Assembly (NCBI GenBank): GCA_034434835.1
Contig: DAOTXX010000099.1
Span: 5,275 to 69,274 of the forward strand
Direction: 5' to 3'
DNA: 64,000 nt
Source of the DNA: JBGLNJ01 sp034434835
Lineage (GTDB): Bacteria > Chloroflexota > Anaerolineae > Fen-1058
The translations under genes were made by a program, and so were the position numbers. Shown here one piece after another: positions 26,132 through 34,214 of this stretch. The stretch's first letter is position 1. The number at the start of each line of letters is the position of its first letter. The notes under the pieces were generated by a model. It saw only the letters and a list, made by a program, of their open reading frames with translations, was not told the origin of the DNA and did not search any database.

Positions 26132-26359
26132 TTATCCCTGCCACTCGGCCAGGCGGCGCAGCCGGAGTTGTAATTGGGCGAGAGCCGCTTGCCGTTCGGA
26201 GGCAAACAAGCTCGCCGTCCGTTGCAACTGTGGTTCGAAAGCGCGTTGCAGCGTCAGCCACTGGCGAACGCTCTCGTGAATAGTCATACCCTGCAGCAGG
26301 CGTGTCTCGTCTGCCTCCAAGGCATACTGGCTTTCTCGCAATGCGCCCAGTTCCCGCAC
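26132..26359 (-). CDS. Small protein downstream of comM, function unknown
   Basis: This 75-residue Leu-, Gln- and Arg-rich, probably helical protein starts at a GTG (26359) with GAGGAG 7 bp upstream. That good ribosome-binding site is why I accept it. It begins 13 bp after the ComM-like gene on the same strand and is most likely co-transcribed. The sequence (MRELGALRESQYALEADETR..) suggests a short coiled coil. I do not recognise a family. Confidence 0.6.
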   Translation of the reverse strand: MRELGALRESQYALEADETRLLQGMTIHESVRQWLTLQRAFEPQLQRTASLFASERQAALAQLQLRLRRLAEWQG

Positions 26360-26372
26360 GATTTACTCCTCG

Positions 26373-27896
26373 TTATTCCTGCCTTCTCGGCCGATACTGG
26401 ATCGCCTCGGCCAGATGCGCCGGGGCGATGCCGTCACTCCCGGCCAAGTCCGCAATCGTCCGCGCGATCTTGAGCACGCGATGAAACGCTCGCGCGGAAA
26501 GTTGGAGTTGCTGCATGGCCGCGCGCATGAGCGATTGCCCCGTCGCGTCCAACTTGCAGAACACGCGCACGTCCGCGGGCGTCATATCGGCGTTACACAC
26601 CACGCGCGCATCGTACGCGGCAAATCGCTGACGTTGCCGTTCGCGCGCGGTCTCCACTCGCGCGGCGACGACCGACGACGGCTCGCCCAATCGCTCGCCC
26701 GTGAGCTTTTCATACGGCACGCGCGGCACCTCGACGTGGATGTCAATCCGATCGAGCAGTGGCCCGCTGATGCGTTTCTGGTAGCGCGTGACCATCGAGG
26801 GAGCGCAGGTACATTCTTTGGTCGGGTCGCCATAGTAACCGCACGGGCAAGGGTTCATCGCGGCAACGAGTTGAAAGTTGGCCGGAAACGTCAGTGTGCC
26901 CGCTGCGCGGCTGATGGTGACGATCTTGTCTTCGAGCGGTTGGCGCAAAACTTCGAGCGAGCGCTGGTCGAATTCGGGCAGCTCGTCGAGGAACAGCACG
27001 CCGCGATGCGCCAGGCTGATCTCGCCCGGGCGCGGCACGCGCCCGCCGCCGACCAGACCGGCGTGGCTGATCGTGTGATGCGGCGCGCGAAACGGTCGCT
27101 GGCGGATGAGTGGGGTATCGGACGGGAGCATGTCGGCCACGCTGTAAATGCGCGTGACCTCGAGCGACTCTTCGAGCGTCATGCTGGGTAAAATGCCGGG
27201 CAGCGCGCGCGCGACCAACGTCTTGCCCGCGCCGGGCGGCCCGACCATGATCACGTTATGCCCGCCCGCCGCAGCGACTTCGATCGCGCGCTTGACGTGT
27301 TCCTGCCCGCGGATCTCTTGCAGGTCGGTCACTGCCAGGCTGACCTGGGGGGAAGCGGGCACGCTGGCTTGCGGCGCGATGGGAGCGATGCCGTGCAGGT
27401 GATTGACCAGATCGGCCAGGCTGCTCACTGGCACGATCTCGACGCCGGGGATGAGCGCGGCTTCGGCGGCGTCATCGGCCGGCACGAACAGATGCTCGAA
27501 CGCGCGCTCGCGGGCGAGGGCCGCAATCGAGAGCACGCCGCGAATGTGCCGCACCGCGCCGTCCAGCCCCAGCTCGCCGACGACCAGCGACCCCTGCAGC
27601 GATTCGAGCGGGATCTGCCCGGTCGCCGCCAGCACGCCAAGTGCGATCGGCAGATCGTAACTGGGGCCGGCCTTGCGCAAGTCCGCCGGGGCCAGGTTGA
27701 CCGTGACCCGCCCGCCGTGCATCGTCAGCCCGCTGTTCTTGATCGCGGCGCGCACCCGCTCGGCGGACTCTTTGACGGCGGCGTCGGGCAGGCCCACGAG
27801 CGTGAACGTTGGCAAGCCGCGCCCGGTGTCCACTTCAACCTGGACGATTTGGCCTTCTAGCCCGATGACAGCGCACGTGTGGACTTGAGCAAGCAT
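26373..27896 (-). CDS. comM: YifB/ComM family Mg-chelatase-like AAA+ ATPase
   Basis: This 507-residue protein matches the ComM/YifB family. It has an N-terminal Lon-protease-like ChlI domain (VDTGRGLPTFTLVGLPDAAVKES), a central Mg-chelatase AAA+ core with Walker A GPPGAGKT and Walker B VLFLDELPEF, a Cys-rich insert (NPCPCGYYGD..CTCAP) and a C-terminal domain. In characterised bacteria ComM is a hexameric helicase that promotes branch migration during natural transformation; whether this host is competent is unknown. Start 27896 gives the family-typical MLAQVHTCAVIGLEG; 27902 is also possible. Confidence 0.92.
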   Translation of the reverse strand: MLAQVHTCAVIGLEGQIVQVEVDTGRGLPTFTLVGLPDAAVKESAERVRAAIKNSGLTMHGGRVTVNLAPADLRKAGPSYDLPIALGVLAATGQIPLESLQGSLVVGELGLDGAVRHIRGVLSIAALARERAFEHLFVPADDAAEAALIPGVEIVPVSSLADLVNHLHGIAPIAPQASVPASPQVSLAVTDLQEIRGQEHVKRAIEVAAAGGHNVIMVGPPGAGKTLVARALPGILPSMTLEESLEVTRIYSVADMLPSDTPLIRQRPFRAPHHTISHAGLVGGGRVPRPGEISLAHRGVLFLDELPEFDQRSLEVLRQPLEDKIVTISRAAGTLTFPANFQLVAAMNPCPCGYYGDPTKECTCAPSMVTRYQKRISGPLLDRIDIHVEVPRVPYEKLTGERLGEPSSVVAARVETARERQRQRFAAYDARVVCNADMTPADVRVFCKLDATGQSLMRAAMQQLQLSARAFHRVLKIARTIADLAGSDGIAPAHLAEAIQYRPRRQE

Positions 27897-28030
27897 ACGC
27901 ATCCTGGCAGCGTTAGAGTTTGCCTGAAAGCAAGTTCAGGGCGGACCGCTACGCGAGTCCGCCGCTGGACGATGGTCCAGCGAGAGCCATCGAGTGCTGC
28001 CAGTTTAGCACAACACGGGCCGGTTGAAAA

Positions 28031-28067
28031 GCAAGACCCGAAGGAGGTGGTCTCCTTCGGGTCTTGC
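28031..28067 (-). terminator. Rho-independent terminator of the ferritin gene
   Basis: A 16-bp perfect stem GCAAGACCCGAAGGAG / CTCCTTCGGGTCTTGC with a short loop is followed on the minus strand by TTTTC. It begins just after the ferritin stop codon. The 100 bp beyond it, toward comM, holds two further short palindromes. Confidence 0.9.
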
Positions 28068-28073
28068 GAGATT

Positions 28074-28568
28074 CTAGTCTTTGCCGCGCTTGCCCAATTC
28101 GTGATCGAGCATGAGGACGGCCGTGCCGCGCTCTTCGATCATCTGGAGTTGGGCGATGATCTCGGTCGCGTTCTTTTCTTCCTCGACCTGCTCGCTGATG
28201 AACCACTGGAGCATGACCTGGCTGGCGTAATCGTTTTCCTTGAGCGCCAGCGCGTACAGCTTATGGATGAGGCCAGTCACCTTTTGCTCGTGCTCGAGCA
28301 CCTGCTGAAAGGCCTCCAGGGACGATTTCCATTCGGATGGCGGTTGAGCGATCGCCAACAGCTTGACTGTGCCGCCGCGCTCGTGGACATAGTCATAGAA
28401 CTTGAGCGCGTGTTCCTGCTCCTCTTCGAACTGGATGCGCAGCCACTTGGCAAAGCCGGGCAGGTTGCGCTCCTCAAAGTACGCCGACATGGACAGATAC
28501 AGATAGGCCGAATACAACTCGTTCTTGATTTGCTCATTGATGGCATCTTGCATGGCTTGGCTGATCAT
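28074..28568 (-). CDS. ftnA: Bacterial ferritin (non-haem, FtnA-like)
   Basis: This 164-residue four-helix-bundle ferritin oxidises Fe(II) and stores iron in a 24-mer cage. The di-iron ligands are visible: NELYSAYLY on helix A, EEEQEHALKFYDYV on helix B, LEHEQKVTGLI, and WFISEQVEEE. Its length is typical of the non-haem type and there is no bacterioferritin haem-binding Met motif. A strong AAAAGGAGG sits 8 bp before the ATG, suggesting high expression. It is monocistronic, with a clear terminator. Confidence 0.93.
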   Translation of the reverse strand: MISQAMQDAINEQIKNELYSAYLYLSMSAYFEERNLPGFAKWLRIQFEEEQEHALKFYDYVHERGGTVKLLAIAQPPSEWKSSLEAFQQVLEHEQKVTGLIHKLYALALKENDYASQVMLQWFISEQVEEEKNATEIIAQLQMIEERGTAVLMLDHELGKRGKD

Positions 28569-28631
28569 GTGGTTTTCCTCCTTTTGGGTAGTTGTCTCAG
28601 CTTTAGATGCTGTGTATGGCTGACAGGTTGC

Positions 28632-28637
28632 ATTATA
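28632..28637 (-). promoter_or_regulatory. Probable -10 element for the ferritin gene
   Basis: TATAAT on the minus strand lies 64 bp before the start codon. No good -35 was found. Upstream lies a hairpin (ACGCAGGTATGCAATCTGCGT) of a type repeated near 56603. Confidence 0.4.
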
Positions 28638-28649
28638 CCCGAAAATGGA

Positions 28650-28682
28650 ACGTCACGCAGGTATGCAATCTGCGTGAGTTGA
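28650..28682. repeat. Short hairpin repeat upstream of ferritin
   Basis: The core ACGCAGGTATGCAATCTGCGT is followed by GAGTTGAG. A similar unit (CCGCAGGTTCGCAGCCTGCGG, then CAGTTGAG) occurs at 56603-56638 beside the plsX start, suggesting a small dispersed family. Confidence 0.45.
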
Positions 28683-28739
28683 GTCCCGTCAGATGTAGAA
28701 TCTTTCTGGATCGATCTCCTCGTGCAGCAGCCGCATGGT

Positions 28740-29279
28740 TCATGTCGAATTCGGTATCCGCGCTTTACGGCGTGCTGCCTTTGCCTGACTTGCGAATTTG
28801 TTGATCTGATGGTAATGGGCTTGCTCGTCCTTGATTTCGACTTGAAGCAGGCTGGCGATGGTCTCTTTGTATCCTTTCCAACGCACCCCCCGATCTTGAT
28901 CGAAATCATTTTCTGGGACGGTCTGAAGAAACGCTACCAACTTGCGATGAGATTGCGCTGCCGAGGAGAGGAGTTTGGTCACAGTACCTTTTTTGTATTT
29001 CTTGACCAGTTGGGCATTGTAGGTCCTCCAATTGCGGTCGTAATGGGCAAAAAAGCTTGGTAGCTTGCCGGATAAAAGCTCTTGGACAGCTTTCAGGTTG
29101 GTGTGATCCCACCCAATGAGGTGGGCCACCAGGTCTCTTGTAGACCACGTGCCGAGAAAAACTTGATCCTGCTGGTCTGGAGAAAGTGCAGATACTGCGC
29201 CCAGAATGTCCTGGCGCACCTGGACGAGATCGGCAATCAGCCGATCCTTCCTGATGCCACGACGTTGCCTGCGGCTCAT
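28740..29279 (-). CDS. DinB/ClbS-like four-helix protein
   Basis: This 179-residue protein resembles DinB-superfamily (ClbS/DfsB-type) four-helix proteins. The typical opening is present (RLIADLVQVRQDILGAVSALSPDQ), followed by W.TRDLVAHLIGWDH with the first metal-ligand His, and a late EIKDEQAHYHQINKF with further His candidates. Members act as thiol-dependent transferases or, for ClbS, as a genotoxin resistance hydrolase; the substrate here is unknown. Start 29279 is preferred, because residues before it would be encoded by the 126-bp mobile repeat upstream. The C-terminal KAARRKARIP is basic. Confidence 0.7.
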   Translation of the reverse strand: MSRRQRRGIRKDRLIADLVQVRQDILGAVSALSPDQQDQVFLGTWSTRDLVAHLIGWDHTNLKAVQELLSGKLPSFFAHYDRNWRTYNAQLVKKYKKGTVTKLLSSAAQSHRKLVAFLQTVPENDFDQDRGVRWKGYKETIASLLQVEIKDEQAHYHQINKFASQAKAARRKARIPNST

Positions 29280-29304
29280 GTGCAGCGTTGCCTTTCGCCC
29301 TTTG

Positions 29305-29430
29305 TATACGGAGCGCACTTGGATTTTGTGAATTGGCCCGTAGTGACGACTTTAGTCGTCCAGGTTGGCAAGCGACTCAAGTCGCTACTACGAGCCGCTG
29401 AAATTCACAAATCTGAAAGGCGATCAGTAT
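29305..29430 (+). mobile_element. 126-bp MITE-like element, left copy of a perfect inverted pair
   Basis: It is identical over 126 bp to the reverse complement of 32038-32163. It holds two hairpins (GACGACTTTAGTCGTC and GCGACTCAAGTCGC) and imperfect terminal inverted repeats (around TTGTGAATT / AATTCACAA). Both copies are bounded by TA, compatible with a TA-target element. It has no coding capacity. Confidence 0.85.
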
Positions 29431-29470
29431 ACAAGGGCCGTGCAGCCTCCGCAAGTTTGCCACGTGTATT

Positions 29471-31285
29471 CTACTCCAAGTTCAGCGCGCGGGCGAATTC
29501 GGATTGAAAATCGCGTTCGGCGGTGAGTTCGACGTATTCGACTTGCTGCGCGATGCGGACGGCGCGCTCGCGCTCCGCCACCGACAGCAGAGCCATCCGC
29601 GCGCCCGCCCCGGCAGCATTGCCCACCTGTTTGAAGCGATGCCGGTCCACGCGCGGGAACATGCCGATGTCAATGCCGCTCTGCACGTCGAGATAAGTCC
29701 CAAAGGCCCCGGCGATGATGACTTGATCGATCTCGGCCTCGGTGATGCCCGTGTGCTTGAGCAGGATGTTGACGCCCGCGCGCATCGCGCCTTTGGCCAG
29801 TTGGATCTCGGCCACGTCCGAACGGCTGAAGGTGATCTCGCGTCCGTCGTTTTCGCTCCCCGCCACGACGACAAATTCCAGCCCGTGATCGCCGCGGCGG
29901 ACGCGCGGCCCTTCTTGCATCGCTCCGCGCGAGTTGATGATGCCCGCGTGACGCATTTCTGCCACCAGGTCGAGGATGCCCGATCCGCACAACCCAACCG
30001 GCGGTTCATCTTCGACTGTCTTGAACAACACACGCCCATCGCGGATGGACACCTCTTCGATGGCGCCCGGCGCCGCGCGCATCCCAAATCGGATGTGCGC
30101 GCCTTCAAACGCCGGGCCAGAGGCCGTCGAGCAAGACAGATGTCGCCCGTTGGCGATCAGGCTGACTTCGGTGTTGGTGCCAATGTCCATCCCCAGCACC
30201 ACGCCGCTCGTCGAGTCGAGGGTCATGTTCGTAGCCAGCAGCATGGCGACGTGATCCGCACCGACGAATCCCGCGATGCTGGGCAAGAGATGAACATACG
30301 CCCCAGGCGCAAGCGCCAGTCCCACGTCACGCGCTTGTACGTCCATCGCTGCGCTCTCCGCCGGGACGTAAGGCGCCAGTCCCAACTGCCGGACCGGCAA
30401 GCCCAGGAAAAGATGATGCATCGCCGTGTTGCCGACGATGACGGCATCGGCAATGTCGGCCACGTCGCGCCGGACTTGATTGCACAACTCTCCGGCCAGT
30501 TGATTGAGCGCGGTAACGATGGCGGATCGCAGCGATTCAGCGCCGGAGGGATGGCTGAGTGCGTGGCTGATGCGCGCCATCACGTCTTCGCCGTAGGCGA
30601 TCTGCGGATTCATCGCGCCCGCAGAAGCCAACGTCTCGCCGCTGTTCAGATGCACCAGGTACGCGGCGAGCTTGGTCGTGCCAATATCTACGGCCAGACC
30701 GAGCGGCGCAGTGCCCGGCGGCCTGATGGCGACGACCGACTGCTGACTGCTGACCGCAGTGGACCGCACAAAGACAGAGGCTCTGAAATCCCACGCGCGC
30801 AAATCTTCGGGCAGGTGGCGCAGCACGGGCAGGTCAATCAGCATGTCCGGCGAGTCCAGCGCGCCGCGCAAGCGTGCCGCGTCGGAGCGGAGATCGTGGA
30901 GCGTCGGCGGGTCAAGGCGCACGTCAAGGGCTTGCGCCGCCGGGTGCAGTTCGACGGCGGGGGCCTGCCCCTCGGTTTGTGTGCGCTGCGCGGTGACGAG
31001 CGACTCGGGTGGGACGTGGACGCGCACATCGCCCACGATCTGGGTCTGGCAGGCCAGCCTCCAACCTGCCTGGACGTCGGCCTCGCCCAATTCGGCTTTT
31101 TCGGTGTGGGAGGGCGGCGAGACCTTGCCCGACATCACGCGGACGATACATCGCCCGCACGAACCTTCGCCGCCGCAGACCGCGGTCAACATCACCCCGG
31201 CTCGCTGCGCCGCATCCAACAGCGTCGCTCCGGTCTCGCACTCGATGCGTCTGCCAATCGGTTCAAAGTCTATTGGGTGGCTCAT
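29471..31285 (-). CDS. RACo-like corrinoid protein reductive activator (2Fe-2S ferredoxin plus ASKHA ATPase)
   Basis: This 604-residue protein is predicted to re-reduce inactive Co(II) corrinoid proteins using ATP. The N-terminus is a 2Fe-2S ferredoxin domain with AVCGGEGSCGRC and LACQTQ (Cys37, 43, 46, 79). The rest is the ASKHA/DUF4445-type fold: GLAVDIGTTKLAAYLV (phosphate 1), AVIVGNTAMHHL, GVVLGMDIGTNTEVSLI and a late GAFGTYLD. Start 31285 (MSHPIDFEPIG) is chosen because upstream codons fall in a stutter repeat. It lies 20 bp after the MetH-activation-like gene and the two probably form an operon. No corrinoid protein or methyltransferase is present in the window. Confidence 0.88.
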   Translation of the reverse strand: MSHPIDFEPIGRRIECETGATLLDAAQRAGVMLTAVCGGEGSCGRCIVRVMSGKVSPPSHTEKAELGEADVQAGWRLACQTQIVGDVRVHVPPESLVTAQRTQTEGQAPAVELHPAAQALDVRLDPPTLHDLRSDAARLRGALDSPDMLIDLPVLRHLPEDLRAWDFRASVFVRSTAVSSQQSVVAIRPPGTAPLGLAVDIGTTKLAAYLVHLNSGETLASAGAMNPQIAYGEDVMARISHALSHPSGAESLRSAIVTALNQLAGELCNQVRRDVADIADAVIVGNTAMHHLFLGLPVRQLGLAPYVPAESAAMDVQARDVGLALAPGAYVHLLPSIAGFVGADHVAMLLATNMTLDSTSGVVLGMDIGTNTEVSLIANGRHLSCSTASGPAFEGAHIRFGMRAAPGAIEEVSIRDGRVLFKTVEDEPPVGLCGSGILDLVAEMRHAGIINSRGAMQEGPRVRRGDHGLEFVVVAGSENDGREITFSRSDVAEIQLAKGAMRAGVNILLKHTGITEAEIDQVIIAGAFGTYLDVQSGIDIGMFPRVDRHRFKQVGNAAGAGARMALLSVAERERAVRIAQQVEYVELTAERDFQSEFARALNLE

Positions 31286-31296
31286 GTTGTTCTTGG

Positions 31297-31362
31297 AATC
31301 AAACGTCAAACGTGAAACGTCATGACGTTTGACGCTTGACGTTCGACGCTTGAAACTTGACG
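31297..31362. repeat. Degenerate AAACGTCA/ACGTTTGACG stutter repeat
   Basis: Successive variants of an 8-10 bp unit (AAACGTCAAACGTGAAACGTCATGACGTTTGACG..) overlap the end of the activation-domain gene. Similar stutters occur at 35421-35462 and 55343-55378. Confidence 0.6.
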
Positions 31363-32019
31363 GTACCGGCACACGTCGTGGAGTGAGCAATAGTCACAGG
31401 CGCTCCCTTGCGCGCTCAGGTTTTCGCCCATGCCGACGACGAGCGACAGCGATTTGAGCGGGTACATCATGTACGAGTCCTTGAGCGTGACGCCGATCTG
31501 CTCTGCGCCCACCAGGTCGAACAAATTGCGCTGCGCTTCCACCGGCCAGTCCGGGTCGCCGGGGCTGAAGGGGATGCTCGTCGTCAGGCCACGCTCGCGC
31601 GCCATCTCCTCGAACATGCGGCACGTGCGCTGCGAAAGCTCTTCCACCGCCGCCGAGCCGACGCCGTCGAGCACGGTCGCTTCCACCTGCTGCCCGTCCA
31701 TAAACATTGCGCGGGCAGCTTCTTCCAACTGCGGGCCGATGGTGCACACGGCCACAGCGATCTGCTTTGCGCCGCCCAGCGCCCCGGCCAGCCGCGCACT
31801 TGTAAGCGACACGCGGGGCGAGAGAACCAGTCGCTCGTGGCGCACCTCGGCGATGTCGAAAATGTCATAGGCCACCGCCGGAATGAGCAGCGGGCGCGCG
31901 CGCTCGATCATGGCGGCGGTTAGCTCGCGCAATGCCGGACGCGCCTTGGCCGGGTCGCCGCCTTGGCCGCGCAGTGCGAGATCGAGTTCGAGCGTCAGGT
32001 CGAATAGTCGAGTAGTCAT
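31306..32019 (-). CDS. Vitamin B12-dependent methionine synthase activation-domain-like protein
   Basis: This 237-residue protein resembles stand-alone MetH-activation-domain proteins that accompany corrinoid methyltransferases. Matching stretches are FDIAEVRHERLVLSP, AVCTIGPQLEEAARAMF, VLDGVGSAAVEEL, FSPGDPDWPVEAQRNLF, IGVTLKDSYMMYPLKSLS and a C-terminal CDYCSLHDVCRYR cysteine motif. It precedes the RACo-like gene by 20 bp. Start 32019 (MTTRLFDLTLELDL) is chosen; the longer frame would be encoded by the mobile repeat. The last residues (SSVERQASNVMTFHV) are encoded by a degenerate ACGTTTGACG stutter, so the C-terminus may be recently altered. Confidence 0.75.
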   Translation of the reverse strand: MTTRLFDLTLELDLALRGQGGDPAKARPALRELTAAMIERARPLLIPAVAYDIFDIAEVRHERLVLSPRVSLTSARLAGALGGAKQIAVAVCTIGPQLEEAARAMFMDGQQVEATVLDGVGSAAVEELSQRTCRMFEEMARERGLTTSIPFSPGDPDWPVEAQRNLFDLVGAEQIGVTLKDSYMMYPLKSLSLVVGMGENLSAQGSACDYCSLHDVCRYRQVSSVERQASNVMTFHV

Positions 32020-32037
32020 GTAGTCACATGGTTGATG

Positions 32038-32163
32038 ATACTGATCGCCTTTCAGATTTGTGAATTTCAGCGGCTCGTAGTAGCGACTTGAGTCGCTTGC
32101 CAACCTGGACGACTAAAGTCGTCACTACGGGCCAATTCACAAAATCCAAGTGCGCTCCGTATA
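32038..32163 (-). mobile_element. 126-bp MITE-like element, right copy of the inverted pair
   Basis: It is the exact reverse complement of 29305-29430, 2.6 kb away, so the two copies bracket the corrinoid-activation gene pair. TA flanks both ends. Perfect identity implies recent duplication or gene conversion. Confidence 0.85.
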
Positions 32164-32260
32164 GTCTCATAGTTGGCGTCTGGCTATCCTGCCATCAAAC
32201 TGCCGGACTGACCGACTAGATTATATCACGGTTGCCGAGGCCGCCAGAGTTCATCCCCTG

Positions 32261-32289
32261 TTGCCAACACCCCTGAATTGTGCTAAAGT
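32261..32289 (+). promoter_or_regulatory. Probable promoter of the receiver-sirtuin-kinase operon
   Basis: TTGCCA (32261-32266) and TAAAGT (32284-32289) are separated by 17 bp. They lie about 33 bp before the TTG start of the first gene. Confidence 0.5.
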
Positions 32290-32322
32290 TAGTCTGCGCT
32301 CCCCACGACAGGAGGGATAACG

Positions 32323-33459
32323 TTGGCTGAACGAATCCTCATTGTGGACGACGACCGGGATAGCCTGCGGCTGATTGGCTTGATGCTGCAGCGCCGTGGA
32401 TACCAGGTCAGCGTGGCGCAAAACGGGGCGCAGGCACTGGCCAAGGCCGAAAGCGAAAAGCCGGACCTGATCATCCTGGACGTGATGATGCCAGACATTG
32501 ACGGCTACGAGGTCTGCCGCCGTCTGAGGATGAACCCGGAAACTGCGCACGCGCCGATCATCATGTTCACGGCCAAGACCCAGGTCACGGACAAGGTGGC
32601 AGGATTTCAGGCCGGAGCCGACGACTATCTCACCAAACCCATTCACCCTGCCGAGTTGGCCAGCCGCGTCGAATCTGCGCTGATGCGGTCGGCGCGCCTG
32701 CGCGAGTCGGCCCAGGCCGCGCCGACGCACGTGATCGGTTTCCTCGGCAGCAAAGGCGGCGTCGGCACCAGCACTGTCGCATTGAACGTCGCCGTGGCGC
32801 TGGCTCAGCCCGAAGTCGGGCAGGGCAAGCGCGTGATTCTGGCTGAGCTGACGCCGGGGTCGGGGACGATTGGGCTGCAGTTGGGCTTTATTAACCCGAC
32901 TGGCTTGTCTACGCTGCTGACCAAGCCCAACGAAGAATTGGACGCCCGGCTGGTCGAGTCGCAGTTGACCCCTCACTCCAGCGGCGTCCGCCTGATGCTG
33001 GCTCCGATTGAGCCTCGGACCGGGCCCTTGCCGATTCAGCAAGTCGAGACTATTATCCGCCACCTGATCCGGATGAGCGATTATCTGTTGCTCGAGCTGG
33101 GATCGGACCTGGACAAGGCTGTGTGCGCGGCGATTCAGTCGTGCAGTTATATTGTCTTGGTGACCGAGCCGCAGCGCGTCTCGATCACGCTGGCGCAGGC
33201 GATGATGGCCCGGCTCGCGGCGATGAACGTCTTGCGCGAAAGGATCGGTTTGGTGCTGTTCAACCGCTCGCCTTCAGCAGCCAGCTTGACCAAGACCACC
33301 ATCGAGGGATTGATGGGCGAAGTGGTGTCCGTGATCCCCCCTGCACCTGAGTTGGCGTTCCAGGCCGCCGAGATGGGTGCGCCGTTGTATTCGATGCAGC
33401 CCGGCAGCATCCTGGCCGGGCAGATTCGCGACCTGGCCCGGCTTGTTGCGACGAAATGA
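32323..33459 (+). CDS. Response regulator receiver fused to a CpaE/MinD-like ATPase
   Basis: This 378-residue protein has an N-terminal receiver domain (ILIVDDDRD, phospho-acceptor Asp53 in LIILDVMMPD, LTKP Lys105) and a C-terminal SIMIBI-class ATPase with deviant Walker A GSKGGVGTST (143-151). The positions that usually carry Asp in CpaE-type proteins read as Glu (VILAELTPG, YLLLELGSD), so hydrolysis may differ. CpaE-type proteins act in pilus or secretion localisation; the role here is unknown. TTG is the start because AGGAGG lies 8 bp before it. The stop overlaps the sirtuin start by 4 bp. The cognate kinase is probably the third gene. Confidence 0.88.
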   Translation: MAERILIVDDDRDSLRLIGLMLQRRGYQVSVAQNGAQALAKAESEKPDLIILDVMMPDIDGYEVCRRLRMNPETAHAPIIMFTAKTQVTDKVAGFQAGADDYLTKPIHPAELASRVESALMRSARLRESAQAAPTHVIGFLGSKGGVGTSTVALNVAVALAQPEVGQGKRVILAELTPGSGTIGLQLGFINPTGLSTLLTKPNEELDARLVESQLTPHSSGVRLMLAPIEPRTGPLPIQQVETIIRHLIRMSDYLLLELGSDLDKAVCAAIQSCSYIVLVTEPQRVSITLAQAMMARLAAMNVLRERIGLVLFNRSPSAASLTKTTIEGLMGEVVSVIPPAPELAFQAAEMGAPLYSMQPGSILAGQIRDLARLVATK

Positions 33460-34214
33460 ATCCGATCGATCATGCTGCCGACTTGCTGCGCCGGGCACGC
33501 CACGCGGTCGCGTTGACCGGGGCGGGCGTTTCCACCGGCTCCGGCATCCCTGACTTTCGCAGCCCCGGCAGCGGCATCTGGGAGCACGTAGACCCGCTCG
33601 AGGTCGCCTCCATCTTTGCCTTCCGCCGCAAGCCCGAGGTGTTCTTTGATTGGATTCGTCCGCTGACACGATTGATGTTGGAAGCGCAGCCCAACCCGGC
33701 GCATCTGGCTTTGGCACAGCTTGAGCGCGCCCATCTGCTTCAGGCGATCATTACCCAGAACATTGATGGCCTTCACCAAAAAGCAGGCAGTTGCCATGTG
33801 CTGGAGGTTCACGGCCACATGCGCGAGGCCACCTGCATGCGTTGCTACCGGGTCTTTGCCAGCGACCTGTTCATTGACGCCTTTCTTGCCGATGGCAAGA
33901 TCCCCATGTGTCCGGCATGTGGCAATATCCTGAAGCCGAATACGATCTTGTACGGCGAGCAGCTCCCGGCACTCGTCATCCAAGAGGCGCTGCGCCACGC
34001 TCGCCAGTGTGATGTGATGCTCGTCGCCGGATCGTCCCTTGAAGTTGCGCCCGCGTCCGAGCTGCCGCGCCTGGCGCATGAACGCGGCGCGCATGTGATC
34101 CTGATCAACTTGCAGCCGACATACCTGGACGATGAAGCCGACGTGCACATTCATGCCGACGTGACCCAGGTCTTGCCCCAAGTGGTTCGAGCGTGTGGAT
34201 TGCCCTTCCCATGA
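33456..34214 (+). CDS. SIR2-family NAD-dependent protein deacylase (sirtuin)
   Basis: This 252-residue sirtuin removes acyl groups from lysine using NAD. All hallmarks are intact: GAGVSTGSGIPDFRS (NAD binding), TQNIDGLH, catalytic His119 in LEVHGH, zinc Cys127, 130, 152 and 155, and VAGSSLEVAPASELP. The class-defining residues are not clear enough for me to choose between deacetylase and desuccinylase. It is placed between a receiver/ATPase gene and a histidine kinase gene with ATGA-type overlaps on both sides, implying coupled translation and a shared role in signalling. Confidence 0.93.
   Translation: MNPIDHAADLLRRARHAVALTGAGVSTGSGIPDFRSPGSGIWEHVDPLEVASIFAFRRKPEVFFDWIRPLTRLMLEAQPNPAHLALAQLERAHLLQAIITQNIDGLHQKAGSCHVLEVHGHMREATCMRCYRVFASDLFIDAFLADGKIPMCPACGNILKPNTILYGEQLPALVIQEALRHARQCDVMLVAGSSLEVAPASELPRLAHERGAHVILINLQPTYLDDEADVHIHADVTQVLPQVVRACGLPFP

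Noticed and set aside
29504..31315. Plus-strand frame of 603 codons opposite the RACo-like gene
   Set aside because: It is a shadow; the minus strand has clear ferredoxin and ASKHA motifs.
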